64,000 nt of DNA, from assembly GCA_943737045.1 (NCBI GenBank), contig CALSFV010000259.1:617082-681081 (forward strand), given 5' to 3'. The first letter of the stretch is position 1; every line of letters begins with the position of its first letter. The position numbers were made by a program, and so were the translations under genes. Source of the stretch: Parapristionchus giblindavisi (taxonomy: Eukaryota; Nematoda; Chromadorea; Rhabditida; Diplogasteridae). Below are positions 1-10,200 of this stretch, piece after piece. The notes beneath the pieces were generated by a model. The model saw nothing but the letters and a program-made list of their open reading frames with translations, did not search any database and had not been told where the DNA came from.

Positions 1-3
1 AAT

Positions 4-483
4 CTATATATCAAAAATGGAGTTTCTTCCGGCTGCGATAGTCTCTCGAAGGAAACCCTCCTCATCCTGCTTATCAGTGATAATCTCATCAAATTCGTCT
101 TCGTCCTCTTCCTCATTCTCCTCCTCAAAGACATCATCTTCCATCTCCGAAACAGACTCCGACTCGTTTCGTCTTCTCTTGCGAGTGTTTTTCGTATTTG
201 AAGCAGTGCTCGATCGAGTGTTTCTAGTGCTAGTGCTAGTGCTGCAACATGTTTTTTTAGGATTCTGAACGGCGCATGCGATAACTCTTCCAGATCCGGG
301 TATACGGGCTTTAGGGCGGTGGTATTCCCAACGAAAAAGGAGAAATTCCAGATGATTCTGGCAAATCAGTCGATCGAAATTGGAATCCTGAAATTGGATT
401 AATGAACAGGGGTAATCTAACCATGATACCTCTGTCGAGGAATCTATCACTTCGCCATTCGCACGAATAAACAGAAGCTCCAA
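4..483 (-). CDS. Acidic C-terminal coding fragment, function unknown
   Basis: An open frame of about 159 codons on the minus strand ends at a TAG (4-6). I do not recognise the protein. The first half is ordinary sequence (for example SWLDYPCSLIQFQDSNFDR). It is followed by a Ser/Thr-rich stretch, a basic patch (KNTRKRRR) and a long Glu/Asp run that resembles a nuclear protein tail. There is no in-frame ATG at the 5' end: the frame is open upstream past a TTG at 483 and then meets a stop near 535. The 5' boundary is therefore probably a splice acceptor, and the first exon(s) lie elsewhere or were not found. The acidic run could also be low-complexity noise, but the non-repetitive first 80 residues argue for real coding sequence. 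Confidence 0.4.
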   Translation of the reverse strand: MELLFIRANGEVIDSSTEVSWLDYPCSLIQFQDSNFDRLICQNHLEFLLFRWEYHRPKARIPGSGRVIACAVQNPKKTCCSTSTSTRNTRSSTASNTKNTRKRRRNESESVSEMEDDVFEEENEEEDEDEFDEIITDKQDEEGFLRETIAAGRNSIFDI

Positions 484-764
484 AATGGAAGTACATCCGA
501 AAAGATCAGGATCCGAGTGGGTAGATCAAAGTGATCCTTCCATCTCTCGAGCCAGAAATCGGCTAAGTCCGGGATTTCAGACTCGTTTTTTTTTGAAAAA
601 AACTCATATTGCGGTCACGATTCGACCCCATAAAGTATATATCAATCGATGCGTCCTCACAATATCTATCATCTAAGCCAATAAAAAATTGCACTTATGA
701 TTTGCTGTGCAAACGTCAGCTTTCCGCCACAGAAGCTGGAGAAAAATCGATTTTGTAATTTCAG

Positions 765-982
765 CTAGTGTTATTTCGATTCTCCTGAAAATTCTCTACA
801 ATTTATGTCTCTGTGATATTTTCGCTATTCCCATTCCAAACCGAGCTATTGCGGGTGAAAGTCAAGACGTTTCCACAAATTCCGACAGTCAACGGCGTCT
901 ATCTTCGTTAAAATTGACCTTAGACAAAAAATCGAAACGCTATCTTCTCCGGCACTGTCAGGGCTATCCAAAAATTATTTAA
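765..982 (+). CDS. Possible short exon, unknown basic peptide
   Basis: A frame follows a good acceptor (TTTTGTAATTTCAG ending at 764) and runs to TAA at 980-982. It begins with a hydrophobic stretch (SVISILLKILYNLCLC) and ends in a basic region with KKSKR and RR pairs. There is no ATG after the acceptor and no clear upstream exon, so this could be a fragment or chance. No family recognised. Confidence 0.15.
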
Positions 983-1369
983 ACCAAATTTTCATTTTTT
1001 CATTGTCCGGTAGTTGTATCGATCCTTACGCGACACGCGTGATATAATCCCTTTTTAAAGCAGAGATGCAGAGCAATGCTAATAAATGTATGGTCTGTTT
1101 TTGTGTTGAGTCACAATTTTCGTTTTAAATGAGTTAATAAAAGGCCAAATGACATAAAAAATATGTGTGATACACACTAGAAACGAGCATATTATCATGA
1201 AACAGGTGGAGCGGACACATACGTCAGAAAATTATTATGGTTTCTTTGAACGGGAAATCATTTCAAAGTGTTTCTTTGACTGTTTCAACTTTCGTTTTTA
1301 CTACTTTTCGATTTCTAATTCCTTTGAAATTTTCTTTTTTGCCTTTTATTCATCAATTAATTTTTGAAG

Positions 1370-1653
1370 ATGTCAAAGAAAAAGCATATTTTCGCGCATC
1401 AACTGATCATTATATTTCTGACATCAATATTGATCAATAAAGCCACCGCAATCATCATTAATAACAATATTCTTCATAGAGCTATGTTAAGAAATGTACG
1501 TTTCAAACATTATAAGAATAAACATTTTTTAAAGATATTTTATTTTTAAAGATGCTAAATGCGAGAAATCGAATAATCGTGGCAATTGAACCAGAAATGA
1601 CACACGAGCAATCATATCGAATTCGAGGATATTCAAGGATTCGAAGAATTTGA
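1370..1653 (+). CDS. Candidate small secreted protein, 75 aa
   Basis: Two exons (1370-1495 and 1552-1653) join in phase 0 across a 56-nt intron with a GTACGT donor and a TTTTTAAAG acceptor. The predicted protein starts MSKKKHIFAHQ, continues into a hydrophobic core (LIIIFLTSILI) and has a plausible signal-peptidase site after NKATA. The mature part is short, basic and without Cys. The ATG directly follows TTTTTGAAG, a possible trans-splice site. The family is unknown and the frame is short and AT-rich, so it may be spurious. Confidence 0.25.
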
Positions 1654-2289
1654 ATCTTGAATACAATTTGAGCACCAATGTTCATTCAAATCATGATCAA
1701 CGGGATTTGTATTCGATTATATTTTAATATTAAATTAATATTATTAATAGATGTACTATATATCATCTTTTGTAATAAAGGTAGTATATCTCTATCGAAT
1801 AGTATTTTTAAGTTCAATTTTGGCCGTTGGAACTTCCTGATATGTGTTCTCAATTTGGTTATTTTTGGAATCTCCCTGTTCAATTTCGTTCTTAGGGACA
1901 CTTTCATAACATCTGCTCATTGTCTACATCGATCTGAGATTGAGAGAGGGAATAGAGTGCCTGAAATTTATATTTAGTCGAGAACGCTTTGAAAAGTTTA
2001 CTGGCGTTGTTAAAATTGGACATCTCAGATTCGGGATAACTTTTACTTTACAAGATTAGAGAAATTATTTATTACAATCAATAATGGAAAAAATATATCA
2101 AATGAGTTTATTTTGATGACATTTCAATTTTAGAAACTTTCTATTTGAACTGTCTAACAATAAGCATTTCTACATTATTTTTACGAAACGAAAAAAGAGT
2201 AGAAAACAATGCACAAGTAGCACTATTGAATCACTCTCTAATTTCTAGCTTGGTGAGTATGACAGAGAAATATATGAGCGGAGACGTGC
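1654..2289. other. Intergenic, AT-rich
   Basis: I see no gene here that I can support. A 99-codon frame at 1678-1977 is AT-rich and has no recognisable domain. Confidence 0.5.
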
Positions 2290-2361
2290 GGCTGAGTGGT
2301 CTAGTGGTATGATTCTCGCTTAGGGTGCGAGAGGTCCCGGGTTCAATCCCCGGCTCAGCCC
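2290..2361 (+). tRNA. tRNA-Pro (AGG)
   Basis: A 72-nt cloverleaf. The acceptor arm GGCTGAG (2290-2296) pairs with CTCAGCC (2354-2360), with C as discriminator. The anticodon stem CTCGC/GCGAG encloses loop TTAGGGT with anticodon AGG at 2322-2324. The T arm is CCGGGTTCAATCCCCGG. A-box and B-box promoters are intact and a T run follows at 2367, so this looks like a functional pol III gene. Confidence 0.95.
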
Positions 2362-4467
2362 AAATCTTTTATTCCATTGAATTTCAGGAATGATTAATTT
2401 TTTTAAATATAAATCGTGACTTTTTGATACATGATTTTTTCATAATGCACATGATGAAATAAAGATAGATATTGAAAAATGTTTGCTGTTGTTATCGATA
2501 GTGTTCTTGTTTGGGAATTAGTGAAATATCTCAAAATGTATCTCACTGTATAATCTATATTCTTCAAGCTTTCGTCGTACTTATTTTGCTTCATAATTCT
2601 TGAGGAAGTGATAATGTTGCTATGATTTATGATTGCAACTGTTTTGCATTAATGCGTAGTTAGCTCCTTCCTATTATTTTTGCAAATTTTCCATTCTGTA
2701 TAATAGGATTTCGAAGAATGATTGAAAAAAAAAACTATGCCAAAAGCAAGAACCATAAAAGAATTCTAACGGCGGAGGAGCGGTATCGTATCTTTTGCTC
2801 AGTGGACCGTTCAATATATGGGTCTTGTTTAGCTTCATAGTCTACATATCAATGAAAAATGTCTTCCATCTATTATAGAAAAAAACTATATGGCGAACAC
2901 CACTCGAGCCGTTGTAGCTTGCTATGGGCGGAAAGGTATTGCTGGTCATAGTATTCCAGTCATAATTATGATAGTGCCTCCTAGTTCAGGACTCTTTCAA
3001 TGATAACACTGTCGCATATCCTCTGTGGAATAAAGACTTTTGCGGATTGGTCTAATATGAACTACATAGAATAACATGCAAAAATCTGAGACCATTATGA
3101 AAGAATAAATATGGTACATGATCTGTACTAAGAGCCTAAAAACAATAATCAATATATTCAGTGGCACAAAAATAGTCTAAGATTTTCAAAGAATTGTTTG
3201 TTTTCAACTTACATTTTCATTCACCACTTAAATAAGACCGTCTCCAGCTAACTTGCACGCTGCCGTGCACTCTCCTTGTTAAAAAACCCTTGAACGGTGT
3301 GATACTTTTCAATAACCTGTACTGGACGTCGAGTCCTCGAATAGAAATATAAATATAACTTTTCGACCTCCGAGAGATTTCATTTCTCTGAGGATGTCAT
3401 GTCAAACAAAGAGAACTTGAACGGTTGCGATGCCTAGTTAATTACATGAGCACGAGTAAGAGTTAGAAGATAATTGGTTGAATCCCGTTTGCGGTCAAAT
3501 CCTTACTTGATCCTTGTGTGACAGCGTTTAATTGCTAATTATATCACATTTTAATCTTTATCAACGTTGTTCATTTATTATGTACATATGTCGCTTCGGT
3601 TACATAGAATTCACTGTTTTTACAACTGCTATCAGTACCAATTCATCTTTACTTGTTAATAATTCGATTGTTTTCATTCTGAATATCCGGCATTGTTAGT
3701 ACAGTGTTGATGTTCGCTAAAAGGTGTTCTAATTGGATTTCTCTAGAGATAAAGTGTGATAAGAAGACGTGATTGAGCAGAGTTCAGAAATGATAAAGGA
3801 GATAGACAACGGAAATGTTGATCTTTTGTTCTATCGTAGACTACAGACAATATACCGATACAAAGAAAAAAATATTGAGATATTTCAAAAAAGAAGAAAT
3901 GACTCGTCATTTAAATAACACGCTATCGCCTTGTTCTCTGACAACATTGAGTCTGTTGACTAATGCTTCTCTCTATTAATAATAAGTCATATGTGACTCA
4001 ATTTTAACTCTGGACTTTCGCAAACATAAAAACAGAGAGAGAGCGGGGCCACAGGGGACAGTAATCTTTTATTCCTATGGCCATTGATTTTTAGGGTAGA
4101 CACACCTTCTTCCGCTAGGTAGGAAGCATTCCTGACACCTTTTGGTATCAACTCTTATCACTTCTATCACTGATCCTACTAATCTTTCTGATCCCTTTCT
4201 TGTGCTCTTCTTCTCGGCCACAATCATCATTCTTTCGCATAGTCATTCTTTATTTGCATGATTTAAAAAAATGATGGTGATTTTTCATTTAAATATTAAT
4301 TGTACATTTATTCTATTATACAAGTTAATCTATCGTCGAATAAGCAATCATTACTCTCGTAATCGTCATAAGCACTCAAAGTATTTTGGTTCTGCGCCCA
4401 GTCATCCCCACTTCCTCTTCATTCCTATTTCAGTGACTTTTACGTAAGACCCATTCCATTTTCAGTC
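2362..4467. other. Intergenic, upstream of nicotinamidase gene
   Basis: About 2.1 kb of AT-rich DNA without a supportable gene. It separates the tRNA from the nicotinamidase start and probably holds that gene's promoter. Confidence 0.5.
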
Positions 4468-6573
4468 ATGGACTATTCCCTGCTCATATATGTTCTACCC
4501 ATCGTCATCGCCACCTATTATGTATGCTGATACTTATTTTAATATCGCCAAAATTAAAATCGCCAAAATCATTTGAAAATAGCTGATCCATATCAGAACG
4601 ACAAATTGTATTTATTACACTTCCGTCCACCATAAAAGAACTTATCTGTGATTTTGCCTACATAAGACATTCATTTATCGAGAGAACTTAAAAATAAATT
4701 ATTATTTTGAAAATGTTTATTTGAATTCAGTATTTCTGCGATGCAACTGGCAGCCAAGACATCTCCACCATTGCTATCAATTCGGACCCAAAACTATTGA
4801 ATACCATTGAAGAGCTCGTCAAAGCAGTAAATTACATCATAATCATTACTATGTCATTGACATATCGCATTTTATACAATTATAATACTATCATCAGCCG
4901 CAGTGGTCAATCTTGACGATGATCTAAAAGATTCGTGCCTGTGTGAAAAACACATTCTCATCTTCTTGTGTAAATAATCTAACTTTTTTTCTAAATCGCA
5001 AGGCTATTTCTGTACTTACAAATAGAAAACTTGTCAAAAAAATATGAAAAACTCAATTAATATTTCATCACCCAAAATTAACAATTAACAAATGTTGTAA
5101 GTACTATTTCAGAGTGGGGATAAGAACATTGTCCAAAAGGTGAAGAAGGCACTGAAAAAGCTCAAGATCGCACTTCTAGTAGTCGACTATCAGAATGATT
5201 TCGTCACTGGTTCTCTACCTATTGCAGTAAGCTTAAACTTATTTCAGAAATATTTAATTTTCACAGTAGATGAACAATCTCCTCCCTTTTTCATTTAATC
5301 TTCAACTTGAACTTGAACTTCATTATACCATCATAGAACCATGAATATTTAATTGAGGAAGGGGACGCGAAGGAGGATCCGCATATCTCAGTCAAGAAAG
5401 CCAATGAACTTGTCGAGGCTAAATTCGATGAGATCGTTCTCACTCAGGCATGTTCGATTTTCTGCAATATATTATATATAATAGCTAGATTTACAAATCA
5501 GAAGTATTCAAGAATATGACCAAAAATGTGAGAGAAAAAACTGAATTTTTTAACGGAATGACTAGAAACGAAAAAAAAAAGAAATACTCTTTCAAATGAT
5601 ACATTTTTTAAAGGACTGGCACCCAGCCAATCACATTTCTTTCATCGATCACGCCAATGACTCCGATCGTACTCTGGGTCAGAAGCATAAGGCGCATAAG
5701 CTCAATCTCTTCGAGCCTGTAGAATTCGTGGAACCCAACAAAATACAAGTGACCATTTAAACTTTTTTATAATAATTTCATTTCAAATAATATTTTCAGT
5801 TATGCAAAATATATTTTTAAAAATCTTTCTAGGTGCTCTATCCCAGTCACTGTGTCGAGAACACAGAAGGAGCTGAATTCATACCCGAACTTATTATCCC
5901 TCCAAGTGCCATTATAGTCCAGAAGGGAATGGATACCCTCATCGATTCGTATAGTGCATTCATGGATAACGATGGAGAGAAAAAGTAATATGTATTTTTC
6001 TTTACTTTTCATTTTGCGCATATTTTTATTTCACTTACCCTACCTTATCCTACCTGCGGCAACCTGATTATTTGTGTGAAGAGGTGTGACACTGTCTAAA
6101 TATTCTCTTTCCTATAATCAATAATGTTCACGTCATTATCGAGTGTGTTCAGGAGTGAACTAGATGAAGTCCTTCACCAACTAGATGTCGACGCCGTAGT
6201 CTCATGCGGTGTTGCCTACGACATTTGTGTATTCCACACAACCAAGGATGCACACAAACTCAAATATCTCGCAGCCACAGCAAGAGATGCAGGGTTTGTT
6301 ATAATCCATTCTAACTTATTCTCAGAATAATATATGATGACAATAACGTAAATGTTTCAATTTTTCGATTTAAATCGATTTCTCTCATCTCACATTTCAT
6401 ATTTTGTCAGAGCCGCCCTCTTGAAAGATGGAATCGACAACGCTCATGCGCATTACAAGAAGGAAAAAATAGCCGTGCTTACCGCAGAAGAGGCCGTTCA
6501 AATGGTTGAGACGAGAGAGAAATTCCCTCTCGAATGGATCTATCACACGTTACAGAAAATCGTTCATGAGTAA
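4468..6573 (+). CDS. pnc-1: Nicotinamidase, PNC-1 type, 8 exons, 321 aa
   Basis: Hydrolyses nicotinamide to nicotinic acid, the first step of NAD+ salvage in invertebrates. Exons: 4468-4521, 4731-4826, 5113-5226, 5337-5447, 5614-5748, 5833-5984, 6153-6293, 6411-6573; all phases agree. Active-site signatures: catalytic Asp75 in VDYQNDF; metal-binding Asp126 and His128 in DWHPANH and His176 in LYPSHC; Lys201 in QKG; nucleophile Cys246 in CGVAYDICV. The first 18 residues (MDYSLLIYVLPIVIATYY) form a signal or anchor segment, matching the known secreted PNC-1 isoform of C. elegans; the cytosolic isoform would need another start. TTTTCAG lies 2 nt before the ATG, a likely trans-splice site. The intron after 5447 begins GC, not GT. 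The symbol is by family resemblance. Confidence 0.93.
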
Positions 6574-7221
6574 TCATTATAGCTCATCATATTTAATATG
6601 TGATCTGTAGAAATTCAGTTCAATGAAATCATGCATTCCACATCCTATGCATAAATCACTTATTTAATAGGTTTCACCACTTTCTTAACATAGATTTTAG
6701 AAATGAACTTTCGTTCATGGTTAAAACATATTCAATAATGATACCAAACGATAAGAAAGAAGGGAGAGAAACGAGAAGAAGAGAAATCATCGATTACCTC
6801 TCGATAGAGATCTCCCAATGTCCTCGTGATATTGCTTTGTTTGTCAAATATCGACGTATAATAGTATTGAGGTCAGTGAAAAACGGTTGACTAGTGTTAC
6901 CCATCCTTCAAGTGAAAGAAAATTCTGAAAATATTGGTAGTGGTGTTCTGGTGTTTTTCAACCAAAAAATTGAAAACGTCTGTATTTAGAAAAAAAATAT
7001 CATGTGTCCAACCGGAAAAAAAGATCGTTTAAAAAAAATTTTTATCTCGAATCAATGAACGAAATATAGAGAAACCCTCGGCAAAACAGTCAAGCAACAA
7101 ATAACTACGAAAACAGCGTAACAATTTCATATCACACCGTAGATCGCACAGCACTACTTTATGAGGACTATATTATTAATGTTAGCGTTATGAATATTAT
7201 TACTATTGAATATATGTGTTA
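6574..7221. other. Convergent intergenic region
   Basis: Lies between the 3' ends of the nicotinamidase (+) and the EGAS-type gene (-). AT-rich, with no gene seen. Confidence 0.6.
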
Positions 7222-10200
7222 CTAGTACTCATTAAGCGTAAAAGCAACGACAAATCTTGCTATGACAAAGAAAAACTCGAAGAAGGTAACGATGCTCATT
7301 CCCGCGATGAGACCACTGTAGCCACCGATCGTACTAAGTAGACGATTGAACTGAAATACAACGATTGACTGAGATGAAAACTAATTTTTAGGCCGTTAAT
7401 TATTTATCATACTAAACAAATGAGATAGCATTGTGAAATTGAAAAAAATGATCGAAATGAGATGCGAATATGCCCTATCTTCATATTGTTAGCACGGTAT
7501 ATATATTATAATATAAAAATTTAAGACGATGAGCACGAAAGTTTATGTAAATTTCATACCGTCCATGCGGGTTCTTCCTTGAATATGTTGACTAACATCC
7601 GCGGAACGAAAACCTTCACAATAAGATAGTCCGACTTTGTTGATCCCGTACATGTCACGTTGTTTTCTTTGATATACTGCTGAGACAACACATTGCATCG
7701 AGCTTTCTGAAAAAAGGTTTAAATACTGACAATCGGAAATTGAATTCTATCATTACTTATTCGTTCACCCTCATGAATAAACCTTTGGATATTGTAAAAT
7801 TAACTTTAATGCAAACCCATAAAAATTTACGTTGACAACAAAAGGAGCTTCCGTCCAAGTGGCAGAGAAGACTTGATTCTTGCACGGCAGTGGACAATTG
7901 CAATCATAATCAGTCCATTTAGCTGGATCTCCCCTTTCAGCCACTGACTCCACACACTTTCCTAAATAATCAAGTTCTTACTGCTGGACAGCTCTTCAAT
8001 CAATAATTCTATGGGAAACTGTATATTGCATTGCTTATTCAACGTCCCTCTCAAACAAATAAAAACCCACTATCAGAGAGTCCACAACTTTTGACTCCTC
8101 CGACCATTGGATATCGTGCATCCATGCAACCACATGTCTCCAATGCGTAGTCTTGATAGCAAGCACTCAGACAGCCCTACAATTAAATAGAAATGGATCA
8201 TAAGAAATATAAGAAATATGTAAATCAGCATAGAATAGGGTATTAGTAAATCAAAAATAGTATGCAAATATCATGTTATGTATGCAATCGTAAATTCCAA
8301 TCAGACATTGCAAAATATGTTTGCCAACTGTATCTCGCTTGTTGCAATATTTTTGCGCATAGAAAAACATACTTCTGTGGTGTAATTTCCTTCGTAATAG
8401 TAATTTTTGACTTCCTCATTGTTTTCTACACAGACTCCATAAGGAAAGCCCAGTCGTTCATATCTAGTCTGAAATTGAAGGGTCGCTAGCATATCAAGAG
8501 AATGATAATGTACCGCTTCCACACTGATAGATGTCTTGCCTCCGGGAAGAGCGTTGAATCGAACACTTTCGGAGAAGATTCCATTGTCTCGTGAGTGAAC
8601 AAAAACCATCAAAGCCATTGTTTCGGTCCACGGTGCGTATTCATCTCCGTTCAATTTCACTGCTGCTTCGATTCCTATAAAAGATGAATAAAGAATGGCC
8701 CTGAAACTATGAAAGAACACTTTTCTTTTTTTCTTTTTTTCGAAAAATTTTCGAAATAGTTTTCGTACAGCCCTGCCATGAACCTAATCGTAATATACCG
8801 GCACTAACCTCCAGTCGTTCCATCGGATCGCAGATCATAGACTATCGAATTGTTCATATGATTGAATGTGAAGCAATTGCCCAGCACTACATCATTCCAT
8901 TTGTAGAGGTCCTCCCTAAAATGAAAGCTGTAGTCCTTTCTGAAGCGCTATCTCACCGACAGAATAAACAACAAAAAAGAGTGAACTGATAAGATGTTTA
9001 ACATTTGTGTTTTTTTCTATATTTAAATAATATACTCACTCTAGGTCTAATCTTTTCTCCTCAAAGGCAGCCCACAAGAACATATCCTCCACATCATAAC
9101 TCATCTCCAATCTCTGTTCGGCTGACATCGTTCCGAGGACAAAAGGAACGAGATCTTTCACCATGGACGGATTTTGTTCCAAGTCTCTCATCATCTAAAA
9201 ATATAAAATTGAATAGTTTTTTTCCAAGGAAATAATACCGAAATGAGGTCAGTAGTATCCAAACCGTCTCCAATAAGCATGAGGATCTCGTACAAGCGCA
9301 TTTCTTTAAAAAATACAATTAACTTTCATTTGAGTTCATATACGTTATTAGATCATAATGTACATATTACTTTTCCTTTTAGCTTATTATTTTTATAATA
9401 ATATCGCCAACTTTACGATGCTGAAATATTTACGGTAAATATTAAATGAAATTTACCCAGGTCGCAGAATTGTCCAGTAAAGTCAACGGTACAATTACAA
9501 CGCCAATCATCGTATAAATCAACGCAGTTACCGTTGGGCTCGTGACAAGAACTGACAGTAGGGCAGTCATCGGGATCTGTCAATTAATGGGGATTTATAA
9601 TTAAAAATAATAAGTAAAACAATTATAAGTAACTTATAAGAAAAAATTTATTAATTTAAGTGGACAAATATGTTAGTTGTTAACATGTTTGTTATACAAA
9701 TATGTTAGTTGAATGTTGTCCATACTCAGGTAATTCGATCAAAATCTGATCAGGAGTTTGGCCACTTTTGAATCAGATCAGATGAAATCAGAATCTGATC
9801 AGATCTGATCAGATTCGGATCATGTACAACAAATGCGCAAAGGATTTGCCTTGCGCGTTTAATTTATGTGCTTGTTTGATTATAAGGAGGGAGCACGTTT
9901 TAATTTATATTTTTACGATGAAATAATCGTTTATTATCGATAGATATTTCATATTTTCGTATCACGTTGTTACATTGAACTAGAAGATTCATATATCCAT
10001 TTGTTGTATGCTACAGTTGTTTAGTTTATTATTCATATTAACATTAGAACTTTTCCATGTTACAACAATTGTTGTAACATGGAAAAGTTCAAATCTGCAG
10101 CTACTGAATATTCATTCTGAATGACACGAATTTTTCAAGCAGGATGTGGAAGTGCTGAAGCCAGGTATGATATTAGATTGAAGAGTAGTTCTAAATCAAT

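Noticed and set aside
4..483. Complete 159-aa gene starting at 483
   Set aside because: The apparent start is TTG, not ATG, and the frame continues upstream, so the model is a fragment.
1678..1977. 99-codon frame with hydrophobic stretches
   Set aside because: AT-rich Phe/Ile/Leu content explains the hydrophobicity, and there are no supporting signals.
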